From NCBI GenBank assembly GCA_944350325.1, contig CALVOS010000060.1, forward strand, positions 1 through 32,623: DNA of 32,623 nt. Reading direction: 5' to 3'. Source of the stretch: an uncultured Bacilli bacterium (GTDB taxonomy: Bacteria > Bacillota_I > Bacilli_A > RFN20 > CAG-826). Under the pieces are notes generated by a model. The model was not told where the DNA came from. It did no database searches and worked only from the letters and a program-made list of their open reading frames with translations. Positions 15,009 through 21,524 of this stretch are shown piece after piece (the stretch's first letter is position 1; each line of letters opens with the position of its first letter). The position numbers were made by a program, and so were the translations under genes.

Positions 15009-15179
15009 ATGTCGGAACTCAAAGGCCAGCTCCTGGGCATGGTCCTCGTCCTCGCCGTCTTCGGCGTGGTCGCGGCCGCCCTGGTACCCGCCTTCCAGAA
15101 GACGGCGGACCAGCTCGAGAGCGAGATGGGCGTGAACGTCTCCCAGGTCGAGTCGGAATATGTCGAAGCCAGCATCTAG
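15009..15179 (+). CDS. Small pilin (Flp-like), 56 residues
   Basis: A short gene missed by a 60-residue cut-off. It has a near-perfect ribosome binding site, AAAGGAGG at 14995-15002, 6 bases before ATG, the strongest in the operon, as expected for a major structural subunit. The product begins MSELKGQLLGMVLVLAVFG, continues as one uninterrupted hydrophobic helix to about residue 30 (VVAAALVPAF) and ends in a hydrophilic tail of about 26 residues with QLESEMGVNVSQ. This is the form of Flp-type type IVb pilins: very small, a short polar leader ending in Lys-Gly (residues 5-6, probable cleavage after Gly6), a hydrophobic helix and an acidic tail. The usual Glu at +5 after cleavage is absent. It is the last gene of the operon, before a terminator hairpin. 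Function is inferred from size, form and place. Confidence 0.8.
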   Translation: MSELKGQLLGMVLVLAVFGVVAAALVPAFQKTADQLESEMGVNVSQVESEYVEASI

Positions 15180-15185
15180 CCTGGC

Positions 15186-15205
15186 GGGGCCCTCGGGGCC
15201 CCTTT
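15186..15205 (+). terminator. Weak terminator of the pilus operon
   Basis: A 7-bp GC stem (15186-15192 with 15196-15202, loop TCG) and three T lie 6 bases after the pilin stop. The short T run suggests incomplete termination. Confidence 0.6.
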
Positions 15206-15232
15206 CGCCTATCGGTCGGACGGGGGAGAGGC

Positions 15233-15238
15233 TATAAT
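15233..15238 (+). promoter_or_regulatory. -10 box of acpP
   Basis: A perfect TATAAT lies 26 bases before the acpP ATG, preceded by GC and with no -35 box. AAAAGGAG (15251-15258) is the ribosome binding site. Confidence 0.65.
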
Positions 15239-15264
15239 CTCCGCACATTGAAAAGGAGCGAAAA

Positions 15265-15501
15265 ATGCCCAGCACCGTTGAAGAAATCCGTGAAACGCTT
15301 GCGAAGCGCTGCAAGAAGGAGACCATTGCCGACGACACCGCCCTCAAGGACCTCGGACTCGATTCCCTGGATGTCGTTGAGATGTGCCTCGACTTCGAGG
15401 ACAAGTACGGCATCACCTTCGAGACCGCGGAGCTCGGCGAGCTGAAGACGGTCAGCGACCTCCTCGCGAAGATCGACGCGAAGCTCGCCGGGAAGAACTG
15501 A
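15265..15501 (+). CDS. acpP: Acyl carrier protein
   Basis: A 78-residue acidic protein of the acyl carrier family. It holds the 4'-phosphopantetheine attachment motif LGLDSLDVVEM with the modified Ser at about residue 38 and a helix-III segment LGELKTVSDLLAKID. It carries growing acyl chains on the thioester arm in type II fatty acid synthesis and supplies acyl groups for phospholipid synthesis. The start has a strong AAAAGGAG site 6 bases upstream and a TATAAT box. It is a single-gene unit; no other fatty acid genes are near, which is unusual since acpP is often next to fabF or rnc. It is followed by a G4/C4 hairpin (15512-15524) with only a short T run. Confidence 0.96.
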   Translation: MPSTVEEIRETLAKRCKKETIADDTALKDLGLDSLDVVEMCLDFEDKYGITFETAELGELKTVSDLLAKIDAKLAGKN

Positions 15502-15524
15502 GCCTCGCTTCGGGGAACATCCCC

Positions 15525-15553
15525 TTGCATCGCCCTTGGGAGGAACGTAATAT
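15525..15553 (+). promoter_or_regulatory. Promoter of the tRNA-Asn/tRNA-Glu pair
   Basis: TTGCAT (15525-15530), a 17-base spacer and TAATAT (15548-15553), 24 bases before tRNA-Asn. The -35 hexamer and spacer are the same as those of tRNA-Glu(CUC) at 4670. Confidence 0.6.
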
Positions 15554-15577
15554 AGCCGAGCGCTTTGGCGCGCTGGT

Positions 15578-15652
15578 GCTTGCTTAGCTCAACGGTAGAG
15601 CAATCGGCTGTTAACCGATCGGTTGTAGGTTCGAATCCTATAGCAAGCGCCA
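15578..15652 (+). tRNA. tRNA-Asn (anticodon GTT)
   Basis: A 75-base cloverleaf: acceptor GCTTGCT with AGCAAGC, D arm GCTC/GAGC, anticodon stem ATCGG/CCGAT with loop CTGTTAA, T arm GTAGG/CCTAT with loop TTCGAAT, discriminator G, encoded CCA (15650-15652). Confidence 0.97.
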
Positions 15653-15663
15653 TTTCCCTTCCC

Positions 15664-15740
15664 GGCCCGTTGGAGAAGCGGCTTAACTCATATCCCTTTC
15701 AAGGATACATTCACGGGTTCGAACCCCGTACGGGTCACCA
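15664..15740 (+). tRNA. tRNA-Glu (anticodon TTC)
   Basis: A 77-base cloverleaf 11 bases after tRNA-Asn: acceptor GGCCCGT with ACGGGTC, anticodon stem TATCC/GGATA with loop CTTTCAA, T arm ACGGG/CCCGT with loop TTCGAAC, discriminator A, encoded CCA (15738-15740). The D stem is short. It is the second glutamate isoacceptor of the window. Confidence 0.95.
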
Positions 15741-15746
15741 AGATCC

Positions 15747-15770
15747 AAAGAGCCCCAGCGGCTCTTTTTT
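15747..15770 (+). terminator. Terminator of the tRNA-Asn/tRNA-Glu pair
   Basis: A stem GAGCC/GGCTC (15750-15754 with 15760-15764), extended by A-T pairs, is followed by six T, 6 bases beyond the second tRNA. Confidence 0.85.
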
Positions 15771-15839
15771 CGTCTTTGCCAATCCTCAATCTTTCAAATA
15801 GCACTTATCATTAGTTAAAAAGAAAAAAGGACCATCTTC

Positions 15840-17135
15840 ATGGAACTCAGGGACAAGGTCATCTATCAGGCGTTTCCGCGAAACCACACGAAGGAAGGGA
15901 CGCTCCGGGCCCTTGAAGGGGATCTGGAGAGGATTGCCCGCCTCGGCGTCGACATCCTTTATCTCCTCCCCCTCCAGCCGATCGGAGAAAAGGCGAGGAA
16001 GGGGACCCTGGGATCCCCTTATGCGATAAGGGACTACAGGGCGATCAACCCCGAGCTCGGGGATTGGGAAGACTTCCGTTCCCTGGCGAGAAAGGCCCAT
16101 TCCCTGGGGATGCTCGTCATGGTCGACCAGGTGTTCAACCATACGTCCCGGGACTCCGTCCTTCTCAAGGAGCATCCCGAGTGGTACTGGAAGGACAAGG
16201 ACGGGAACTTCGGGAACAAGGCGGGGGACTGGGCGGATGTCTACGACCTCGACCACCGTGCCCCTGGGCTGGACGATTATCTCGTCGACGTCCTTCTCCA
16301 ATTCATCGAGTACGGGGCGGACGGATTCCGCTTCGACGTCGCCTCCTTCATCCCCGCCTCCTTCTACCGGCTGTTCCGCAAGCAGGCGGGGGAAAGGTTC
16401 CCCGGCAAGGACATCGTCCTTCTTGCCGAGAACGTGGAACCTTCCTTCACCCTCTACGCCCGCTCCCTCGGGCATCCCGTGCCTTCAAACGGCGAGCTCG
16501 CCGAGGCGGGTATCGATCTCTTCTACTCCTATACTAGCTTCCGCTCCCTGGCCCGTTACCTCGACGGAGGGAAGGAGCGGGACCGCTACGCCTATCGCCT
16601 CCTTCTCGAGGCCGAGGAGGCGGCGCTCCCCAACGACGGGGCGCTCACCGTTCATGCCCTTGAGAACCACGACCAGGCGCGCCTTTTTTCCAGGAAGCCT
16701 GCCCCCGAGCTTCCTCTTTCCCTCATGGCCTTCACCTTCTTCTGCCGCGGGCCTGGCTTCCTCTACGCCGGGGAGGAGGCGGGCGCCGAGCACCAGCCCT
16801 CGCTGTTCGAAAAGGACGACGTGAACTGGGAGAACTCTCACGGGAAAGAGGCGCATGAGATGGCGGTCCGCCTTTGCGAGCTGAAGCACCGCCTTGGAGG
16901 AAGGGTCCTCTCCACCTCGTACCCCGAGTACGAGGGAAGGGGGATCGTCGCGGTCAACGCCCTCCCGGATGGAGGGAAGGAGTACGGGTTCTTCCCGCTC
17001 TCGGGGCAGGAGGAAGAGATTTCCGATGCCATTCCCGAAGGCGAATATTTCGATGAAATATCCAGGAAATGCGTAGCTATCCATCGTGGAGCCCGTTTCT
17101 CCGCTCCCCTTTGGCTTACGGAAAGGGGCAAGTAG
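15840..17135 (+). CDS. Alpha-amylase family (GH13) glycoside hydrolase, cytoplasmic
   Basis: A 431-residue GH13 enzyme that acts on alpha-glucans or their oligosaccharides. The four family regions are present: region I VDQVFNHTS (95-103), region II DGFRFDVAS (161-169) with nucleophile Asp166, region III LLAENVE (194-200) with acid/base Glu197, and region IV ALENHDQAR (273-281) with Asp278. The N-terminus goes straight into the barrel (DKVIYQAFPRNH), without a signal peptide, so it works inside the cell, probably on maltodextrin, trehalose-type or glycogen products. The C-terminal beta domain is short. The start ATG at 15840 follows AAAAAAGGA (about 15822-15830) in an A/T-rich leader that has no clear promoter; TATCAT at 15806-15811 is a weak candidate. 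It abuts the next gene with no gap. Substrate cannot be told from the sequence. Confidence 0.93.
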   Translation: MELRDKVIYQAFPRNHTKEGTLRALEGDLERIARLGVDILYLLPLQPIGEKARKGTLGSPYAIRDYRAINPELGDWEDFRSLARKAHSLGMLVMVDQVFNHTSRDSVLLKEHPEWYWKDKDGNFGNKAGDWADVYDLDHRAPGLDDYLVDVLLQFIEYGADGFRFDVASFIPASFYRLFRKQAGERFPGKDIVLLAENVEPSFTLYARSLGHPVPSNGELAEAGIDLFYSYTSFRSLARYLDGGKERDRYAYRLLLEAEEAALPNDGALTVHALENHDQARLFSRKPAPELPLSLMAFTFFCRGPGFLYAGEEAGAEHQPSLFEKDDVNWENSHGKEAHEMAVRLCELKHRLGGRVLSTSYPEYEGRGIVAVNALPDGGKEYGFFPLSGQEEEISDAIPEGEYFDEISRKCVAIHRGARFSAPLWLTERGK

Positions 17136-19043
17136 ATGGCTGCAACCAAAAGAAGCGTCGGCGACGCTTTCGATCCCGTCGACTACTATCGCCAGCAGCT
17201 TGACGGGGCCGTCCATGAGGCGGCGAAGAAGGCCTTCGACGAAAAGCTCGCTCGTTCCGGGGTGGACGAGAAAGAGAACGAGAGCGACTGCCGGAAGCTC
17301 CGCCGGAAGGAGCAGATCCATGCCAACGAGGGGAAGAAGCTCTCCGGGATGAAGGCGTGGCGGGGCTTCTGCATCTTCCTCCTTGTCGTCGCGGTCCTGG
17401 TCGCCGTCATCGGCATCTTCCTGGTCGGCGAGGAAGGGGGGCTGCTGGCAGGAATCCTCATGATCGTGTTCGGGGTCATCCTCGCCATCGCGATGTTCCT
17501 CGTCATCATTCTGGTGCTGAACGACAAGATCCATAAGCTCCGCGAGGAGAACAAGAACCGGGAACAGGAGCTGGAGCGGATGAAGGCCGCCATCCGCGCG
17601 AAGCTTGCCCCCCTCTATAACTCCTTTGAATGGGACGACTTCAAGAACATCGCCAACTCCGTGAGCGACATCTTCCAGGTCGACGAACGCTTCCCCGAGG
17701 AGAAGATGAACCTGATGCAGGAGGTCTACTCCTACGGGGACGTCCTCGAGGAGCAGGATTCGGTGGTCGCCCTCATGTCCGGCGACATCGCCGGAAATCC
17801 CTTCTTCCGCATCGCCATCAAGGGGGAGCGGATCGTCGACATCCGCTACACGGGCTCCTTGCCCATCACGTGGACGGAGAGGTACACGGACTCGGAAGGC
17901 CATGTCCATACGACGATCCGGACGCAGGTCCTGTTCGCGGAGTACTATCACCCGGGCCCGCGCTTCACCACGACCCCGGTGACCGTCTACGGGAACATGG
18001 CGGCCCCGGACCTCAGCTTCTCGAGGAATCCCTGCGGGGTGGACGTGTCCGACGAGCGGGAGCTCCGTTCCTTCATCAAGAGGGAGGAAGGGCGGCTCCG
18101 CGACAAGACCGAGGAGATGACGAAGAAGGGGAAGAGCTTCACCCCTCTTGCCAACACGGAGTTCGAGGCGCTCTTCGGGGCATATGACCGCGACCACGAG
18201 GTCCAGTTCCGGCTTCTCTTCACTCCCCTCGCGCAGCAGAACATGCTCGAGCTCATCAAGGGGAAGGAGGGCTTCGGGGACGACTTCCTCATGCGCAAGG
18301 CCGGCACCGTAAGCCTCGTCCAGAGCAAGCATAGCTCGAAGTACTTCAGCTACGACTTCCTCTTCGTCGGGGACTACCTATCCGTCGAGGAGATGCGGAA
18401 GGCCTTCGTCGAGAAGATCCGCTGGCTCTACAAGTCCCTCTACTTCGACCTCGCCCCCTTCCTCGCCATCCCCCTGTTCCAGATGACCGAGGCGGGGCGC
18501 TACGACCCCAGGAGCATGCGGCGCACGATCTCTGACTACGAGGCGATGCGCGTGGCCAACGGAATGGACCCGGCCTACTTCAAGAACCCGCGGGGCGTCA
18601 CCGACCAGATCCTCAGGGTCCGCTACAAGGGCACGATCGGGAAGTCCGATCGCTTCGAGGTCAGCTCCCTCTCCTTCAGCAGGGAGAGGAAGGTCACCTT
18701 CGTCCCGGTGATGGGCGGGGACGGAAAGTTCCATAACGTTCCTGTCGAGTACTTCGTCTACACTCCTGTCACCGACGTCCACGGGATATCCATCCGTCGG
18801 ATGGGGCTGGGGAACGAGAGGTATTCGAAGGACGCCCTCCTCCACTATCTCTCCGGGAAGGGGGTCACCCCCATCGACTCCTTCATCCCCCTCCGCGCCC
18901 CCCTCGACCAAGGGGATTGTGGGGAGCTGGACCTCGAGGACTACTTCGAGAACCTGGACGAGAGGATCGAGGAGAAGATCGAGAACATCGACAAGGACAT
19001 CGAGTCCGCCCTGGAGAAGAAGGACCAGGACGAGGGCGACTAG
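17136..19043 (+). CDS. DUF3137-like membrane protein
   Basis: A 635-residue protein starting directly after the GH13 stop. A charged N-terminal helix (1-70) is followed by a pair of membrane spans (about 77-97 and 103-128), a short helix, then a large soluble region. Around residues 330-450 there is a segment that fits the DUF3137 pattern: FTPLANTEFEALFGAYDRD, then VQFRLLFTPLAQQNMLELI, a strand pair KAGTVSLVQ, and a C-terminal helix. Such proteins are often encoded beside LemA, and here lemA is the next gene, which supports the call. The C-terminus is highly acidic and helical (DERIEEKIENIDKDIES). Function is unknown; LemA/DUF3137 pairs are thought to form membrane assemblies. A ribosome binding site GGAAAGGGG lies inside the GH13 3' end. 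Confidence 0.72.
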   Translation: MAATKRSVGDAFDPVDYYRQQLDGAVHEAAKKAFDEKLARSGVDEKENESDCRKLRRKEQIHANEGKKLSGMKAWRGFCIFLLVVAVLVAVIGIFLVGEEGGLLAGILMIVFGVILAIAMFLVIILVLNDKIHKLREENKNREQELERMKAAIRAKLAPLYNSFEWDDFKNIANSVSDIFQVDERFPEEKMNLMQEVYSYGDVLEEQDSVVALMSGDIAGNPFFRIAIKGERIVDIRYTGSLPITWTERYTDSEGHVHTTIRTQVLFAEYYHPGPRFTTTPVTVYGNMAAPDLSFSRNPCGVDVSDERELRSFIKREEGRLRDKTEEMTKKGKSFTPLANTEFEALFGAYDRDHEVQFRLLFTPLAQQNMLELIKGKEGFGDDFLMRKAGTVSLVQSKHSSKYFSYDFLFVGDYLSVEEMRKAFVEKIRWLYKSLYFDLAPFLAIPLFQMTEAGRYDPRSMRRTISDYEAMRVANGMDPAYFKNPRGVTDQILRVRYKGTIGKSDRFEVSSLSFSRERKVTFVPVMGGDGKFHNVPVEYFVYTPVTDVHGISIRRMGLGNERYSKDALLHYLSGKGVTPIDSFIPLRAPLDQGDCGELDLEDYFENLDERIEEKIENIDKDIESALEKKDQDEGD

Positions 19044-19059
19044 CCCGCATCCCCCTCTT

Positions 19060-19068
19060 TGCTATAAT
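19060..19068 (+). promoter_or_regulatory. Extended -10 promoter of lemA
   Basis: TGCTATAAT, an extended -10 box (TG, one base, TATAAT), lies 35 bases before the lemA ATG. No -35 box is needed or seen. Confidence 0.65.
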
Positions 19069-19103
19069 GTAAGCAAGGGAACATTCCCGGAAAGGAACGA
19101 ACT

Positions 19104-19769
19104 ATGGCAAATCCTCTCGACGAAGTCGCCGGGCCGGTCTCCGAAGGCAGGGACGCCCGCGTCATCGAAAAGCAGATTCCCGTGAAGGTGGGCGTCGGGT
19201 CCACGATCTTCGAAGTGATCCTCTGGATCCTCGGGATCATCCCCGGCATCGTCTTCCTCTTCATGAAGATCAATGCCGGGACCTACCTCCGCTCGCTCGA
19301 GCAGAAGATCCAGGCGAACGCCTCCACCATCGACAACTACCTCGAGCAGCGCGTCGTCATCCTCCAGAACGCGGCGAGGCTCCTCGACAAGGCCATCGAC
19401 CTCGACAAGGAGGTCATGACCCAGGTCGCGGCCTACCGCGGCGGAGTGAACCCGAACCACGACGCGGAGCGGAACGCCGTGTCCGGACAGGTGGATCGCC
19501 TCTTCGGGGAGATCAACGTCGCCTTCGAGCGCTACCCCGATCTGAAGGCGCACGCCGAGATCGAGAGCTGCCTCCAGCAGAATAGCTACCTCCAGAAGGA
19601 GATCACCGCCGCCAGGGAGCTTTATAACGATTCCGTCTTCGAGTGGAACACCGCCATCCAGCAGTGGCCCACGAAGATGATCGTCGCCGCCAAGGCCGGC
19701 TATACGACCCGCATCCCCTTCAGCACAACCGCCGAGATCCGCGAGAAGGCCAGGGGAACCTTCTTCTAA
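19104..19769 (+). CDS. lemA: LemA family protein
   Basis: A 221-residue protein of the LemA family: one membrane span near residues 34-54 followed by a long helical bundle. The family signature is seen as YLRSLEQKIQANASTIDNYLEQRVVILQN, then GLVxxY-like segments, ELYNDSVFEWNTAIQQWPT and the ending 'F' after a Phe-rich C-terminus. LemA proteins have an extracytoplasmic N-terminus in the first described case (Listeria) and otherwise unknown function; they often accompany DUF3137 or TPM-domain proteins. It has its own extended -10 promoter and an AAAGGA site, with the next gene after a strong terminator. The initial 33 residues before the membrane span are longer and more acidic than usual. Confidence 0.9.
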   Translation: MANPLDEVAGPVSEGRDARVIEKQIPVKVGVGSTIFEVILWILGIIPGIVFLFMKINAGTYLRSLEQKIQANASTIDNYLEQRVVILQNAARLLDKAIDLDKEVMTQVAAYRGGVNPNHDAERNAVSGQVDRLFGEINVAFERYPDLKAHAEIESCLQQNSYLQKEITAARELYNDSVFEWNTAIQQWPTKMIVAAKAGYTTRIPFSTTAEIREKARGTFF

Positions 19770-19781
19770 AGAAGCGGGAAA

Positions 19782-19806
19782 GGGGAGCGATACGCTCCCC
19801 TTTTTT
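19782..19806 (+). terminator. Terminator of lemA
   Basis: A perfect 8-bp stem (19782-19789 with 19793-19800, loop ATA) is followed by six T. Confidence 0.92.
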
Positions 19807-19830
19807 CGTCCTCGGACGCGGGAGAAAACC

Positions 19831-19836
19831 TATAAT
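19831..19836 (+). promoter_or_regulatory. -10 box of the zinc-ribbon operon
   Basis: A perfect TATAAT lies 25 bases before the ATG at 19862, without a -35 box, and just after the lemA terminator. Confidence 0.6.
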
Positions 19837-19861
19837 CATCTAGCAGGATTTGGAGAGAACT

Positions 19862-20464
19862 ATGAGAAAGTGCCCGTACTGCAACAACGAGATGTCCGAG
19901 GAGGCGAAGTTCTGCCCCTACTGCGGGAAGCCCGTTCCCGAAGGGAACCCTGAGCGCTACTGCCCCAACTGCGGGACGAAGATCGAGGGGAACCCCTCCT
20001 TCTGCCCCAACTGCGGGACGAACCTCCGCGCCGGGCCAGGGTCCCGGGGGGAGGAGGCCGTCCTTAAGGGCATCGGGGCGGTCGAGGGGGAGACTGACTC
20101 CGCCATCCATGGCTCTGGCAGGAGGGGCGCCTCCTTCGTCCTGGAAAGGAACTTCGTCGTCTGGATCCTCATCTCCCTCTTCACCTGCGGGATCGGCTCC
20201 TACATCTGGCTCGGCTTCCTTGTCAATGACCTGAACGAGGAGTTCCCGAAGAGCCAATGGAAGACCTCGGGGGTCTCCGTCATCCTCCTCAGCTTCATCA
20301 CGTGCGGCATCTATTCCCTCTACGCGTACTACAAGATGTCGGAGAAGCTGGAGAAGGAGGGGATCATGACCTGGCTTTCCGTCATCCTCGGCCTCTTCCT
20401 TTCGCCGATCGCCGCCCTCGCCTACATCCAGTACTACCTCAACAAAAGGATCAAGGGGAACTAG
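19862..20464 (+). CDS. Double zinc-ribbon membrane protein with DUF4234 domain
   Basis: A 200-residue protein. Two zinc ribbons open it: CPYC...CPYC (residues 4-21) and CPNC...CPNC (about 37-56), each with two CxxC knuckles. An acidic/Ser linker follows, then a DUF4234 membrane domain (about 95-195) with the characteristic VVWILISLFTCGIGSYIWLG and SFITCGIYSLYAYYKMS segments, and a third hydrophobic segment near 170-190. The zinc-ribbon part lies in the cytoplasm and the spans anchor it. Function is unknown; such proteins are common in gut Bacillota. ATG at 19862 is chosen because GGAGAG lies 5-10 bases upstream and the protein starts just before the first CxxC. The next gene begins at the base after this stop. 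Confidence 0.88.
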   Translation: MRKCPYCNNEMSEEAKFCPYCGKPVPEGNPERYCPNCGTKIEGNPSFCPNCGTNLRAGPGSRGEEAVLKGIGAVEGETDSAIHGSGRRGASFVLERNFVVWILISLFTCGIGSYIWLGFLVNDLNEEFPKSQWKTSGVSVILLSFITCGIYSLYAYYKMSEKLEKEGIMTWLSVILGLFLSPIAALAYIQYYLNKRIKGN

Positions 20465-20914
20465 TTGAGGTCCGGTTCCGAACTCGTCATCTCGCCCAGG
20501 CGCTCGATCCTCAGGGAGCTCTATGAGGAGCGGAGCCCCAGGGACCGCGGCTACGCCCTTTCCCGTGCCCTCAGGACCTTCCTCCTCCTTGGGGGGATCT
20601 ACTTCCTCTACATCGAGCTCGGAGGCGTCGGCTTCGTCTGCCCCTTCCGCCTCCTGACCGGCCTCAAGTGCCCGGGGTGCGGGGTCACGACGATGCTCCG
20701 CGACCTCATCCGCCTGGACTTCCTCGGGGCCTATCAGGAGAACCCCGTCCTCCTCTTCCTTCTTGGCCCGTCCCTCCTTCTCGTCCTGCTCCTGGAGTGG
20801 AAGGGAAGGGAGTCCCGGACGGTGCAGATCCTTTGCACCATCCTTCTTTCGCTCGTCGTCGCCCTTCTCTTCGTTTGGGGCGTCCTTAGGAACATCCCGG
20901 GGATTCTTGGATGA
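20465..20914 (+). CDS. DUF2752 membrane protein
   Basis: A 149-residue membrane protein matching DUF2752. The signature CPFRLLTGLKCPGCGVTTM (three Cys, residues about 58-76) is followed by the helix DLIRLDFLGAYQENPVLL. Hydrophobic spans lie at about residues 36-55, 96-112 and 121-141. Function is unknown; the CPxCG pair may bind metal or form disulphides. The start is TTG at 20465, directly after the preceding stop, with AAGGGGAA about 5-12 bases ahead; no ATG lies early in the frame. It overlaps the next gene by 4 bases (ATGA). Confidence 0.85.
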   Translation: MRSGSELVISPRRSILRELYEERSPRDRGYALSRALRTFLLLGGIYFLYIELGGVGFVCPFRLLTGLKCPGCGVTTMLRDLIRLDFLGAYQENPVLLFLLGPSLLLVLLLEWKGRESRTVQILCTILLSLVVALLFVWGVLRNIPGILG

Positions 20915-21519
20915 AGGGCCACGCCTTCTCGCACCTGAGGGTCATCCTCCGCCACAGGCACGGGGTCATACGGAACGCCATGGGAATGGGCATCTTCTTC
21001 CATTCGCTCCGCCACGATCTATCGAAGTTCTCCCCGAAGGAGTTTCTTCCTTCCGCGCGCTACTACGTGGGGAACCATTCCCCGGTCTATGAGGAAAGGC
21101 TTCGGAACGACTACTTCTCCTACGCCTGCCAGCACCATACGAAGAGGAACCCCCATCACTGGGAGTACTGGACGGACTTCTTCCGCGGGAGGGTTCTTGC
21201 CAGGAGGATGCCCTGGAAGTACGCGATGGAGTACGTCGCGGACATGCTCTCCGCCTCGAGGACCTATGATCCTGAGCATTTCCTCCCGGAGACGACGCTC
21301 CTATACTTTGAGGCCAGGGCGCCCCACTACTTCATCCATCCCGAGACGAAGGAGTTCATCTCCTGGTGCCTCGCCCGCTACCGCGACCTCGGCCTCAAGG
21401 GCCTTCGGAAGAAGGACACGAGGATGAAGTACGAGTCGCTCAAACATCTGGACGACACCTACATCTACGAGACCCCCCTCACGAGAGGGGACATGCCCCG
21501 GCTTCTTAAGGAGGAATGA
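20911..21519 (+). CDS. DUF5662 family protein
   Basis: A 202-residue soluble protein that matches DUF5662: LRHRHGVIRNAMGMGIFFHSLRHDLSKFSPKEF with an HD pair, then YACQHHTKRNPHHWEYW, which supplies further His residues, and AMEYVADMLSASR. The pattern of conserved His and Asp is that of an HD-type phosphohydrolase-like fold, so metal-dependent hydrolase activity is possible, but the substrate is unknown. It overlaps both neighbours (4 bases with DUF2752; the end is 5 bases before the next start), so it is coupled into the operon. Family assignment is by motif pattern, not by search. Confidence 0.85.
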   Translation: MKGHAFSHLRVILRHRHGVIRNAMGMGIFFHSLRHDLSKFSPKEFLPSARYYVGNHSPVYEERLRNDYFSYACQHHTKRNPHHWEYWTDFFRGRVLARRMPWKYAMEYVADMLSASRTYDPEHFLPETTLLYFEARAPHYFIHPETKEFISWCLARYRDLGLKGLRKKDTRMKYESLKHLDDTYIYETPLTRGDMPRLLKEE

Positions 21520-21524
21520 GAGAT

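Noticed and set aside
16485-18332. 615-residue open frame on the minus strand
   Set aside because: It is antisense to the GH13 and DUF3137-like genes, whose family motifs are intact.
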